A stretch of 64,000 bases of DNA from Vitellaria paradoxa (GCA_019916065.1 CM034239.1:35178419-35242418); one strand, 5' to 3'; shown: positions 23,820-36,310, counted from the stretch's first letter. The notes: generated by a model not told the origin, from the letters alone. Numbers and translations are program-made.

Positions 23820-26800
23820 AGATTATATATATTGCTGCTCGATTAACTTTTTAATCGCCACAATGGTCAATTTTAGTCTTTAACTTACCCCGAGATTGGT
23901 TAAACGAGACATTTGTTGGTCTTCCCAGAATTTATTGTTTAATAGTGAGTCCAAAAATTCTCCCTCTTCACAAAAATAAGAAATAAAAACAAAAATAAAA
24001 AAGACATGGCTGCTATCACATGTAATCTCTCTATTCATATGTAATTTTTCTTTTTTTTTTTTTAACATAAAAGTCATGCAACTAAAATTATCTGGGTAAG
24101 AAAACACTCAACTTCTTGCAGGCAATTACAAGTGATTCTTTGGTCAATTGTTTAATCCAAAGTTTGAGGTGGAAGAACAGGGACTGTGCCGTCCTCTCCA
24201 TGGCACCTCCATACAAATTTCTCAGCTCCATGGTGCCTATGGATTTAAGATTCACTTTTAGCTTCCATGGTACCAATCTATTTACACTCTCTTTGAAATA
24301 ATAGATTTGATGAGATGTTAATTTAGTGAGAATTCTCACTAATATTTATGTTTCAAATTAAAATAAAATTTTATGAATTGAATTGAATTTCCTTTTGTGA
24401 TTTAAATTTTAAAATTTATATCAATTAAAATTTAATTTAAAATAATAAAATTTAATAAGAATTCATTATTTTCTTAAGATATCTAATAAGATATCTAAAT
24501 AAATGAATAAATTTACTGTCATGTATCATATTTACCATATTTTTTATTTACTACTAAAATGATTAAATTTGATATTTTTTGTAAATCAATTTCAGTTCAA
24601 TTTTTAAATTCAAATTAATACTTATTTTAAACATAAAATTTCATTTGTCAATCAAATCAAATCATTTCAATTCTGTATTTTAAAATCCAAGCAATTCTCT
24701 TGGAGGAATGTTTCCAAATATATTGTTAGGATTTAATTTTAAGAGGGTAAGTTGAAAAATTGTAAATAGGCTGCGGCTATTTTGAATTCTAAGAAATATT
24801 TGAGGGATGATCAATGAGAAATATTCAAAATTTTTGTTAAAATTATAATAAATTTAAAAAAAAATGAAACTTGAAGGTGCAGTCTAGAACCATCGTTGTT
24901 GCTAAATTTTGACTGAGTCACCACGCAGACCCCCGTGCATTCATGGAACTCTACAACTACAAGGGTGATCTCATAGAAGAGTGACGGTCTAGGACTTTAT
25001 TGACAGCAAAATGACTTGGACACCACATACATGCAAGATGTTAAGCAAGTGCTCAGCTTCTTGGAAATTACCAGCTTTTTGAATTGTTCACATCAAACAA
25101 CTTTTTTCTTGGGGAATTGTGGTATTTATCGCAAAACTTTTTTTCTTGTGCTTTTTTGAATTCACTAATCCATCAGAAATAGTATAATTTTTCGCTCCAT
25201 GTGAGAGAAGTTGTGGTTTTCACATTTGTGGGAAATGAAGCAATTTCCAGGCAAGAAAAACTTCAAAAAAAATTTGCTTGAGAAATGAGGTTTTGAAACT
25301 TAGGAAATCATTAAGGTTATGTTCGGGAGATGGGTTGGGTTGGCATATATAACATTGCCATAATACTCTTACTTTGAATTAAGATTTCATTTGAATGTGT
25401 AGAATAAAAGTACGATGAGTATTCTTTTCTTTTATTTGGTTGCAGTTTTTGACATTTTATCATTAGTTCTTGTATGAACAAGTCATTCTTCTCAAAAATT
25501 ATGGGAATGACTTATTTTTTTATGAAAAAAATAAGTTTTGATAGAATATTTATAAGATTACCATATATAAATTGTAATATTCACCATTAAATTAGTATTA
25601 ATAAAACACCTGGTTAATTTTTGTTGCATCCAACTAAAATAATTTATTTTATTTAAATATGTCTTTAAAATTAAAAATAATTTTGAGTAAATAATATATT
25701 ATTACAGTTATTTATTATTTATTAAAATTAACTAGTATTAAAAAGTTTATGACTAAAATAAGTTATTTTATTAAATTAAAATGATTTTTATTACCAAAAT
25801 AAATACTAACTTTTCATTAAAATGTTTTATTTTACTAAAATTAAATTATTTATAAAATTAAATACATGTTACTTTCCTCTATTTGGGTAGTATAAGTGTT
25901 GATTTATATTTTTATTCTATTCTATCCTACAAATTTAAACATACGTCATTCTCTTATCCTTAAATTCATTCTCATGTACATCAACCGTGATTATTCTCAT
26001 AGTTACACTAATTCCATTTATATAACTTACAATGACGTCATCTCTCTCTCTCTCTCTCTCATTGACGGTAATTTCATGCCAAATGTGACTGTCCTCACTC
26101 TTACATTAATTTCATTTCCACCCTCAATCTCCCTTCATCCTATATAAATTTCAAAGATGTTAGCGGCGGGCGCTCTCTCTCTCTATATATATATATATAT
26201 AAGTTTACTGGTATTATTCGAATTCTACACCTAACACACTCCCAGAGAAAGCCTAAGATGTCATTGGCTGGATCGGAATGCAGGGCTCTGGACAATTCCT
26301 AGCGCAGCCAGGACCGACATTTTCTTGGGGGATTAATATATAGAAATTCCAATATATATCACAAGAACAAAATAAAAATAATAATAATAAAGAGAGATTA
26401 AGCCTATGTTGGGAACATAGATTTGTGAAGAGAAGAGAAGAGAGAGAGATTTGTGAAGAGAAGAGAAGAGAGAGAGAGGGGAATGTAGAAATGTAAAATG
26501 AAGTAAAAAAGTTAAATTTGTTTTATTTTTTATTAAATTAAAAAATAAAACTAAAATAAATATATATTTATTAACAAAGTTTAATTTCCACTTGATTAAG
26601 TATACAAAAATTACACAAATTATAAATTTTATTTTCTCTTAATTTTCCTTTCACTTCACAAATTTATGTTTCAAACATAACATAAAAAGACGGAGAAAGG
26701 AAAGGGAAATTTAAAAAAAAAAAGAGTGTTGTCGTGATAAAAAAAAAAAGGCATTTTTGCTATTGACTATTCATCTGAACATTTTTAGTACGGCTGCTCT

Positions 26801-27480
26801 ACAAAATTTTCATTAGATCAATTAAAAAAAAATTATATATGAGCAAGAATAATTTTAAGGCGGCCTTGGAATATCCGTTATTAATTTATGCATCTTAATT
26901 TCAGAATACTATTCATAAAATGATTGTTCACTAATTGTAAATTCGTTTTCAAACCTTTGATTGAACCATGACCTTTTGTTGGTTAGAATTCCACAAGGGT
27001 GAACTCATAGAAGAGTAATAGACTAGAACTCCCGTCTCCATGAGTTAATGGCCGTCAAGCCGGCAAAAACAGCTTTGGCATTGGCCTATATATTACGGGG
27101 ATAAAATATATTCTCGCGCATAGTCACCACATCGATAGAATTTATTTCTAATAATTTACAAACATAAGAAATATTTCTAGTAATTTGCAAACATAAGAAA
27201 GAGTGAAGAAAAGGGATCGGAGATGGTGCCCACTAAAATTCTTTGAAACTCTAGTTAGAAGTTCAGAAAAAATTGTAGCCGAAGTGAATTTAATAGATAA
27301 TAGTTAGCGTAGTGAACTTTTTGAACTATTTATAGGTTAGGAAAAATATAAATTGGTGGGGAGCAAAATTTAATGATAAAATGAGAATAATCTTATTAAC
27401 TTACCCATTTTTTACTAATTACAGCAACGGCTTACTTTGTGTCAAATGCATGTGGCTATTTTTAGAGTAGTAGATGAATA
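23820..27480. other. Intergenic DNA, no gene recognised
   Basis: Only short shadow frames are present. Simple repeats include a TC run at 26041-26060, TA at 26184-26201, and GAAGAGAAGAGA units at 26428-26480. A phrase CAAGGGTGATCTCATAGAAG (near 24960) recurs as CAAGGGTGAACTCATAGAAG (near 26993), with some similarity continuing downstream, so an old short duplication is likely. Confidence 0.6.
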
Positions 27481-27481
27481 G

Positions 27482-27742
27482 AAATGTTACGTTTATAACA
27501 ATTTTTTCTAATTTTTTTTACAACATCCCAAAATGACATCATTTTGGATCAAAAAAATAAGGAATAAGAAACTTCAAATCTAATACACTTTTTTGCACTC
27601 AAATCCTACCCTTATGGAATATATTTTGGGCTAAAAATGTATTAAATTTGGGGTTTTTTGTTTCTTATTTTTTGATCAAAAACAATATTGTTTTGGAATG
27701 TTATAAAAAAATGTTAAAAAAATTGTTATAAACGTAACATTT
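27482..27742. mobile_element. Fold-back MITE, 261 bp, with long inverted arms
   Basis: The left end AAATGTTACGTTTATAACAA is the exact reverse complement of the right end. The arms continue for about 110 bp (ACATCCCAAAATGA / ATTCCAAAACAATA, then TTTTGATCAAAAA), with most differences in the inner half. No convincing duplication of flanking bases was found. Confidence 0.8.
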
Positions 27743-28510
27743 CTTGATAGATGAGATGTGACATATTTAATAGGCATAACTATCACTTTATGTCTCCCAC
27801 TTATAAAATAATAAACTTACTAGATTATAATAAAAAACTAGTTAAATTATAAATTTATTTTATAGTTGGAATGAAACAATAACTTAATTCCTTTGTGCTA
27901 AAACTAAGCAATTGAGGTTAGAAATGGGTTTAGCCGAGGCCGATCTATATTTGACCTCGGTGTGTTTGCTCTCGGAGTGATTGTCACGTTTTATTGGAGA
28001 GTATGTCATGTGTCTAACATATTTTTTTATACCAACATATATATTTGATCTCGTTCTCTTTGTAAATATATTTGTATATGTACAACGACATTTATTTGTA
28101 TATGTATACTAACATATATATTTAATCTTGTTCTCTTTGTAAATATATTTGTATATGTATAACGACGTTTATTAAGGTGCATTTGGAATGACAAAAATAA
28201 AATAAAATGAAACGATTTGAGATAATTTATGAATTCGTAATTCATATAATGAAACAAAAAATAAATAATTTTTAAAAATTTTTTAAAATCTTTTTAAATT
28301 TTTTATATTTTTCAATATGTCAAGCGTACTGTAAACCCAAAAACTTATATATATTTCAGGCAAAGGAATGAAGACAAAATAAACTTTACTAGAAAAGCCA
28401 CGACTGAGTGGCCAGCTCCCTTTTTTTATCCTGAGATCGAAATACAAAGGAGGATTTTGGTGGACCTACAGTCCCGCCAAGGAAACTTCTTGATTACCGA
28501 TTGCACACGG

Positions 28511-28797
28511 CGCCAAAACGGACCCCCGTAGAGGGGGACGGGGCTGCAGTCGTTGGTGAAACGACGCCGTTTTTATATTTTTTTTTCCTTAAAACGATAC
28601 TATTTTACTTAAATTATTCATATTTAAATATAAATTGTTATATTTAAATATGTATTTAAATAAAAAAATATTATATTCACATACGAATTGATATATTAAA
28701 ATATAAAAACTTAAATAAAATAACATTATTTAAAAAAAAAAAAACACCAAAACAATATCGTTTCCCAGTCGACTGCAGCCCCCAGTCCGCCAAAACG
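28511..28797. mobile_element. Inverted-repeat element flanked by CGCCAAAACG direct repeats
   Basis: The left arm holds GGACGGGGCTGCAGTCG followed by GTGAAACGACGCCGTTTTT. The right arm read backward holds GGACTGGGGGCTGCAGTCG followed by GGGAAACGATATTGTTTTGG. CGCCAAAACG occurs at 28511-28520 and again at 28788-28797, a good candidate 10-bp target-site duplication. The left side has about 15 additional bases between repeat and arm, so the exact end is unclear. Confidence 0.6.
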
Positions 28798-28869
28798 TGG
28801 TGAATTTTGTCATTTTCATCGAATTCTACCACGTTGGAATTCGTAGCCACACCGAGGTTGTCCAGTCAA

Positions 28870-29279
28870 ATAAACAAGTGGACATGAAGGTACCTTGGTG
28901 AGCACGCACCTGCACTTCATGTACCAGAGTAGTACAATTGTTGGCATTCACTATTCAGGTTCCAGGAAGCCACATTGTTTTTTCTTTTAAGCAAATTACG
29001 TTGCTGTTTTTTTAATATTTAAGTAATTACATTTATTATTATTTAATATTTAAAAATTATAATTATTTTTTTATTTTAAAATATTATTAATATAAATTTT
29101 TTTATTAAATAAATTATTAAAATTTAACAAAAAAAAGTCAAAATAATAAATATTTTAGATATTTTTATTATTTTACTCTATTATCTCATGTATCCGTTAG
29201 CTTTTAAAAAAAAAAAATCACACAAACAAAAACTATTTGTTTTCAAAAAAATTGTTTAATATATGAAAGGGGTAAAATA
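28870..29279. other. AT-rich intergenic DNA, nothing recognised
   Basis: Short A/T runs dominate and no ends, arms or reading frames were recognised. Confidence 0.5.
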
Positions 29280-30360
29280 CACTACCAAAAAAGACAAAAT
29301 TAACGACCACCAAAGTTAAACATTCGGTCGCTAGAAACTATTGGCGACCACATGGCGACTGCCATAAGTCGATGCAAATGCGTTATCGCTAATGACTATT
29401 AGCAATCATAACACAACGATCAAAAAGTTGTAACGATCGTTTTAGCGACCGCTAGAAGTTTAATTGCATAAGGTTTTAACAACCACTAATATGACATTAG
29501 CGACCACCTTTCCCGTCATCTTCGCGCTATAACCCGCATAATTCTTAATTTAGCGATCGTAATGAAAATTTTGCGACCACTATGCAATATAATTATTATA
29601 TAATTTTTTGTTTGACGACCGTTTATAGCGGTTATTATTTTTTAATTTTTTTAAAAATATAATTATTATTAATTTATTTATTACATTAAAAATTTTTTAA
29701 ATATTTATTTTTAATATAATTTAGTAATGGCACCTTGTTTTAATTATTATTTATTTAATTATTTATTACATCAACAATTTTTAAAATAATTATTTTTAAT
29801 GTAATGGCAGCGCCTGTATTATATATCTATGTAGCAAAAATTTATGAACAATATTAAAATCCGTAAAGCTAACAAAATCTTGAATTTATTTATATTTACA
29901 AATACTAATATTTACAAAATTACCATTTATTAAAAACATGTTTATATACAAGTGGACAATTTAAGAAACCCAAAAAAAAAAGGTAGAAGTCGTTAATCCT
30001 CTCTGGTAGTCAGTCAAATCTTAAAAATAAGAAAATAAATATTATTAGTTTAAATAATTGTTAATATACATAAGTAAAATTCGATAAAAAAAATAAACTT
30101 AAATTTATTTTCATGAAAAAATAATTACATCTAGAGATCAGCTGAGGCCAGTCTAGAAACGTCAACTGCCATCATTTGAATTCGTAGAGGAGGGGTGCTG
30201 GCTCTGTGAGTAGCAGCACTCTATCTCGGCCATAATCTCCACTCTCATTTGCACCTTCTGTTTATCCATCTCAACTCGTAAGATTTGGAGGACCTCCTCA
30301 GCAAGAAACTATGAACCCTAGAATGAGGCAACTCCGAATGACTGGCATGTATAGGAAAAT
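29280..30360 (-). mobile_element. Fragment of a CACTA-type transposon
   Basis: CACTACCAAAAAAGAC at 29280 is a typical CACTA terminus. The next 310 bp are dense in GCGACC, GGTCGC and AGCGACC words in both orientations, as in CACTA subterminal regions. Further in, the minus strand at 30303-30184 reads EEVLQILRVEMDKQKVQMRV, like the C-terminal coiled region of CACTA-associated proteins. No opposite terminus was found, so the element is truncated. Confidence 0.55.
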
Positions 30361-30399
30361 CATTTAGGAAAGTCATTGTAATTACTTTGATCGTTTTTG

Positions 30400-31166
30400 T
30401 TAAATTCTAATTGTTAATTTATAAAAGAAAATCAATATTAATAATATTTCAAAATAAAAGAGGTAAATATAATTTTTAAAAATAAGAGATGATAAGTATT
30501 ATTACTCAAATGTTGAGAAAATGTAGGTCTAATTTACCTTTTTTTTCATATTTTATGATTTGTTAATTTTTTTTCACCTAAAACAATTACAAAAGAAAAT
30601 GTTTAAAAATAAAAGAACATTTGCATAGGAAAAAGAAAACTATTTTTTCCTATACATCAATTGTTTTATTTAGATTTTTTTTCTTTTTTTTTTGTAAATA
30701 CGAAGAATATATTTAAAAATTATTGGAAACAAAAAAAAATCGAAGAAAAAAAACTCGTAGGGTTGTTTGGAGTCTCCAATTTTTTTAAAAATTTTCAAAA
30801 ACACTGCAAAAACTTTTAAGTTTCTTTAATTAAATTTTGTCACATACTGCTTTTATATCACTTCGGAGTAATACTAAATTTTTAATTTTTTTAAACTGTT
30901 TTAAAATTCCAAACGCCCCTTAAGGGGCAACTTCTTCGATGTTGCCATAAGCCTCGATGACCGAGGTAATGTGAGTAGTCAACCACGGCACGGAAGAAAA
31001 CAAACCAGCTCTTTTCAGCAATCTCGCTGTCTACCGTAATAAGAAATGTGTGATTGCAAGCTTGGCCACGTTGAGCGATCCTAAGCCGTGCACTTTCCCG
31101 CAGAGTGATAACTAGATATTAAGATCAGGATGGTGAGTCTAATGTCTTTACTTGGAACATCGAGTT

Positions 31167-31212
<46 letters not shown>

Positions 31213-32070
31213 CAAAATTTGGTAATAAAACATAACTAATTAATGAAGTGAAAAGCCCAAATTTTTTGTTGAATTAGAAAAATAAAAAAATAACTAATAG
31301 ACTTTTTAATAAAAATTAATAATACTTAGTTGAGTATAACAAAATAACACAAATCAATAAATTTATTTTTACTTTTTTTTCCCTTTCATAAATTCATGTT
31401 CAATGCATAGGCTAGCTATGTTTGGAACTTAATTTGTGGAGGGAAAGATAAAAGGGAAGGAAAATGACAAATGCAAAATGTTATAAAAAAAAAAAAGTCA
31501 AATTTATATTATTTTTTTATTGAGTTAGAGTAATAAGGCTAAAATGAACAAATTTATCAACAAAGTTTAATTTTACTTGATTAAGTGTACAAAAATTACA
31601 TAAATTATAAATTTTTTTTCTTTCTCTTTATAAATTCATATTCCAAATATATATAATAGTGTGCTTAGAGTGAGAATCTGGTGAAAGAAAACAAAAAGGA
31701 AAAAGAAAAAAGAAAATGTAAAAGAGAGAGAACATAAAATTCCAAATAAATATTTTTATTTGAATAAATTAAAAAATATATATAATAAAATAAAATTCAA
31801 TGATCAATAAATTAATCTTTTACTTTATCAAATTAACCCTTTGCATTTTGAATACATATCTTTTTCTTTTTTTTTTTTTTCTCTTATTGATCCAAACAAA
31901 ACAAAAAAATAATCGACCTTGTACGAGGGAGGACAGCTTTAACAATTTTTTTTTTTTTAATTCCCTTCAAATGAAGCCATGCATAAAGTATTGTATTTGG
32001 CATCGAATATGTTTCTATTCTATCAGAAACTACCGTATCGTGCTTACTGCGTGTTTAGCTTGTTCAATTC
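30400..32070. other. Intergenic DNA with a GA microsatellite
   Basis: An uninterrupted GA repeat occupies 31171-31210. The patch at 30910-31130 is GC-richer than its surroundings and may be a gene relic, but no family was recognised on either strand. The rest is AT-rich. Confidence 0.55.
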
Positions 32071-32080
32071 TTAATTAATT

Positions 32081-32345
32081 ATAACAAGACAATGCATGTC
32101 ATTCAACTTAATTATAACAGGGTTGGGGTAGGTCTGGTCCACCGGATCTTTTGGTGCACCGCGGACCGTTGAATTTCTGCACAGTGCAGAGTGTAAAGTA
32201 TACCGTACAGGATCCAAGACAGTCTGTGGTGCACCGGACGGTCCGGTGCAGGATCCGACAGTCCGCGGTGCATCGGACGGTCCGGTGCACCGGACTGTCC
32301 CCCTTCCCATGATAACAAGCCAATGCATGTCATTTAACCTATAAT
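32081..32345. repeat. GC-rich palindromic insert between 35-bp direct repeats
   Basis: ATAACAAGACAATGCATGTC (from about 32081) and ATAACAAGCCAATGCATGTC (from about 32312) begin two imperfect direct repeats of about 35 bp. The roughly 195 bp between them are strongly GC-rich, unlike the surroundings. They are built from reiterated CACCGGACGGTCCGGTG, CCGCGGTGCA and GGATCC words. The first is a near-perfect palindrome. Open frames on the minus strand are a by-product of this composition. Confidence 0.7.
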
Positions 32346-33420
32346 TACGTTTGGAGCTCTAAATATTTTTAACATATTTTAAAATATTTTAAAAATTTTT
32401 AATTTTTTTTATTAAATTTTATTAGGTATTATTTTTTACATTAATTTTTTATTTATTTTAAAATTTTACGAAACTCCAAAAGGCACCTACACTTCAATGG
32501 TCATGGGAGAAAACAAAATAGTTTCGTCTAGCTTTAATCATCCCACTTTATTTAAACATGAATGCGTGATCACATTCATGTGTGATCACAGGTTGAGCCA
32601 CGCTGAGGTCCGATCCGGGTAGTTTCCTAGATGGTGAAATGCTGTAGCTATCATTAGTTCTTCATAAAGAAAATCTTCTCGTCTAGCTTTGACACCTCAT
32701 GAAGATCATGAAAAAAAACAAAATATATGGAGAAATCTCGTGAAAGCCATGCATGGCACAGAGGCCTCATGGTTCCCAGAGTCTAGTCTTTTTTCTCAGG
32801 TAATTAAAGATGAGAATATATGCCGCGTGTCATGTAATTAATGCAAAAAGTAATGGTCGGCTGTAGGGGGTTGACCATCAATCAGCAGCCTAAATGTGTG
32901 GAATTTGGGTTTAATTTCTAACTCCTTTATATTTCGAATTTAAATTTTTAAGTCTAAAAAATTTTAATTTGAAATAAGAATCACTTCGATATAAGAATGT
33001 ATATTATAATATTTTTAATCAAAATAATGTTATTTTTAATTTAGTAAAATAATATCCTTTTTATTCATCAAATTACTTATTAGTTGAATTTTAGCTCAAA
33101 TTATTGTTTACAAACTCAAATTTAAATAAGTCGAAACTTGATTTAGCTAAATTTTAACCATAGTCGGTTAAATATATAGTTTCACACAGTAACACACCAA
33201 CGTTAAAGGTTGTCTCAAATTGTAATTTAAGTAGTCTAGTCTAAAAAAATTTAATTCAAAAATTATTTTTTAAGATGTAAATTTGTATAATCTAAACCAT
33301 TTTGCCTCTTTATTTAGTTTAAAATGTTTTTACAATTCAGGCCACTGTATGTTTAAATTCTTTGGTCCGGTCACTTTATATCATGACAAAGCTAGGCAAT
33401 TATTCCAAGGCTGACATCCC

Positions 33421-33427
33421 TATAAAT
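33421..33427 (+). promoter_or_regulatory. TATA box of the small gene at 33575
   Basis: TATAAAT preceded by CCC lies 148 bp before the ATG. A start of transcription about 30 bp downstream would leave a leader of roughly 120 bases. Confidence 0.55.
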
Positions 33428-33574
33428 TTGACTCCCTAGTGCTATTTCTCTGCAACACATATCTCCAAATATCGTAGAGATTCCATCTCTCTCAGCATAT
33501 TCATCATTCATCCAAATTTTTTGGGTTTCTTTCTCATTGCCTGAACTCGTAGAAGAAAAAAGAGAGAAGGATAA

Positions 33575-33799
33575 ATGGCGGGGAAGGAACCAAAAGCAAA
33601 AAGGTTCATCACAGAAGTAGCTCCACCAAAACTGATATCTGTAACGAGGCGGCCACCGAAAAAAATGTTGGACACCATCGTTGAGGAAGAGAAAGAGAGA
33701 GAGCACTCACGCACCACCACTAATGGAAGCCTTTCGTCTCCTTTTGGTAGTAGCGTTTTAGGACGAAAGGGATGTCATGAAGTCTCTCTTGCTGCATAG
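33575..33799 (+). CDS. Small basic intronless protein, function unknown
   Basis: The 74-residue frame begins MAGKEPKAKRFITEVAPPKL, continues with VTRRPPKKMLDTIVEEEKER, and ends in a Ser/Gly-rich tail. It has no signal peptide and no membrane segment. The KRFITEVAPP and KMLDTI phrases look like those of short plant-specific proteins I cannot name. Support for a real gene comes from codon-like composition inside very AT-rich DNA, a TATA box at 33421, an ATG in good context (AAATGGCG), and an AATAAA at 33868-33873 about 70 bp after the stop. No operon-like or functional link to neighbours can be seen. Confidence 0.6.
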   Translation: MAGKEPKAKRFITEVAPPKLISVTRRPPKKMLDTIVEEEKEREHSRTTTNGSLSSPFGSSVLGRKGCHEVSLAA

Positions 33800-33867
33800 T
33801 CCCTTAATTTTTTTTTATTGTTTAAGGGGGGGGGGGGTGCGCACAGTTTCTGCAACTCAATCAGATG

Positions 33868-33873
33868 AATAAA
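33868..33873 (+). terminator. Polyadenylation signal of the small gene
   Basis: AATAAA lies 69 bp after the stop codon, preceded by a G run (33826-33837) and followed by T-rich DNA. Confidence 0.45.
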
Positions 33874-34447
33874 ACTGTGAAAGGGGGGGCAGGAAAGTCA
33901 TTTAACATTTAGTGTACTGTGGATTTTTTTTTTTTTTTTTTTTTTTTCATTTGTTGTATCAAGATGAATCTTCGCCGCCTGCTTTCTTTTTATGTATGCG
34001 CAATGTTGAGGGACTATTGTTGAGGCAATTGCTTTGTATCAATTCACCACAATTTTTTTTAAGTGGGGTGAATGGGTGAGTGTTATTACTGAGTGATTAC
34101 TTTTCTTCGTTGTAAGAAGAATTATTTAATCCACTGAGAGGCTGGTGCGTACTTCTTAGCCCTCTCTCTGTTAGGGCGTCTTGTCTTCTTCTATCCTCAT
34201 CTCTTTCTTACATTTAATTTCCAATAGTATAGAACATAGTTATTGAGAGGATATGCTTAGAATTGAGTAGATGTGAATGGCCTTTGGGACGGGCACATGT
34301 TATATATATATATGTGTATGCATGTGCGAATGAAATTAATTGTGAAGCTACCAATCCAGGAAACTATTGGTCGTGGAAAATCACAAAAGAGCAATTAAGA
34401 TGACAAAACTTTGTGTTATAAATTGCCACAAAAAAATTGAAAACTTT

Positions 34448-34450
<3 letters not shown>

Positions 34451-34481
<31 letters not shown>
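34451..34481. repeat. AT dinucleotide microsatellite
   Basis: A perfect alternating A/T run. Confidence 0.95.
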
Positions 34482-34487
<6 letters not shown>

Positions 34488-34664
34488 GGTTGTCTACGAA
34501 GAATGTATGTAGAACATAATTAATTATTTAAATCCCTAATCAAATTCTATTTGCCAAATAATCATAATTTTACTAAAAATGCTAAAATTTAGCTAGACGT
34601 AGTTGAATACTAGAAGAAAATCTAGAATTGTCAAAATAAATGATAACTGATTTTGATTTTTTTA

Positions 34665-35790
34665 GGACCCGTTTGATAACGTTGTTATTTTTTTGTTGTT
34701 GTTTTTCTGTTGACGTTTATTTTTTTTGAAATGAAAACTAAAACTGCGTTTGGAAATACAAGTTTGTTTATAATTATTAATTTTTTTATTTTAGAAAATA
34801 TTTAATTTTATTAATTTTAAAAATTAATAGAACTTAATGAAATATATTTTATATTAATCTAATTTAATTAATAATTAAATTAATACAACAAATTATTTAT
34901 TAAAATCATTTAATTCAATAAATATAAAATATATTAAATTATATTATTTATTAAAAATAATTTAATAAAATATATTTTATATTAAATAAATAATTAAATT
35001 AGATTAATTATTAAATTAAATTATTTATTTTTAAATTAATTAAATTCATTTAATTATTTATTAAAATAATTTAATAAAATATATTTTATATAAATTAAAT
35101 TAATTAAATCATAAATAATTTAATTCAATTTTGATATTTATTTAAAATAATTTAATAATTATTATTAAATTAAATTAAAAATTAATGTAATTTAATTATT
35201 TATTATTAATTATTTTATATAAATTAATTTAATTATTAAATTAAATAAATTAATCATGATATTTATTTCAGATAATTCAGCAATAATTAATTATTAAATT
35301 AAATTAAATTAATTCATTTAGTTTTCTTATTTATTAAAAATAATTTATATTAATTTATATAATTAATTTAATTTATCGAATTTAATTATATTATTTATTA
35401 AAATAACTTATTTTAATAAAATATTTGAATAAAATAATTTATTTTTATGTAATGTAACAAAAATTGACAAAGTTTTAAAATTGACAAAATATTGTCAATA
35501 AAAAAGAAAATTAGAGTTTAATTATATTATTTATTAAAATAAAAATATTTGAATAAAATAATTTATTTTTACGTAATGTAACAAAAATAAACAAAGTTTT
35601 AAATTTGACAAAATATTGGCAATAAAAAAGAAAATCAGAGTGAAAGCATATTTTTTTTATTTATGTTTTCATTTTTTTTAGAAATGAAAAAATGTAGACA
35701 AGTTTATCAAACATGTTTTTGTTGTGAGTTTACAAAATTTTAAAAAAATAAATAGAAAAACAGAAAATAGAAATGTTACCAAACGGGACA
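34665..35790. mobile_element. Nonautonomous inverted-repeat element, about 1.1 kb
   Basis: The left end GGACCCGTTTGATAACG and the right end read backward, GTCCCGTTTGGTAACA, form short inverted repeats. Subterminal ATTTTT/CTGTTTTTC words also match. Such ends are typical of plant hAT-like MITEs. The interior is almost pure A/T and holds a tandem duplication of about 124 bp (35394-35517 and 35518-35642). No target-site duplication was confirmed. Confidence 0.55.
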
Positions 35791-36069
35791 TTAACAAACG
35801 GTGTCAAAATTTTTTAAAAATGAAAAAATGAGGGTTTAGGTGATGGAATTTTGCTTAAATTTTGTCCTATGGATCAAAAGGGCATTTTCCACTTCTATCA
35901 AGCTTCACGTACAATTCAAGTCAGTCATGGGACACATTGCAACAATATAAAAAGTTCATGATTGCTTTCTTGACTCCTATTTCTCCAAAATACCTCAACG
36001 ATAAGCACTTTGAATTACTTTTACATCAAGAGGGCTCATATAAATGAAGGAATTCAATGCTAAAGAAGC

Positions 36070-36310
36070 TCAAGACTAGCTGAGTGGAAGTGGAATCTCA
36101 AATAAGCTAGCAAAAAAAATATAAGCATGATGAGTCTCAAGTTCGAGTCACAATGAGTGCATGTTCCTTGAGATTTACCCAAATCAATATAAACCCATGC
36201 TAAACTAGTCAATGGATCTTTCGGGAAGTTCATATTGCCTGAAATCAGATATAAACCTAGGCTAACTTGGGTAGTGGATCTTGAGAAGTTTGGTCTTGAA
36301 AATTGTCTTA
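36070..36310 (+). mobile_element. Possible tRNA-derived SINE
   Basis: TAGCTGAGTGG at 36077-36087 fits a Pol III A box and AGTTCGAGTCAC at 36140-36151 fits a B box. Their spacing of about 60 bp is longer than in most SINEs. No poly(A) tail or duplication was identified, so the right end is arbitrary. Confidence 0.35.

Noticed and set aside
27474..27750. 8-bp target duplication for the 27482 MITE
   Set aside because: ATGAATAG and CTTGATAG match only partly and the shared TAGATGA is out of register with the ends.
32071..32333. Three overlapping minus-strand frames of 71-85 residues with repeated Cys, Thr, Gly and Pro
   Set aside because: They arise from the palindromic GC-rich repeats; all three frames are open at once and none resembles a protein.
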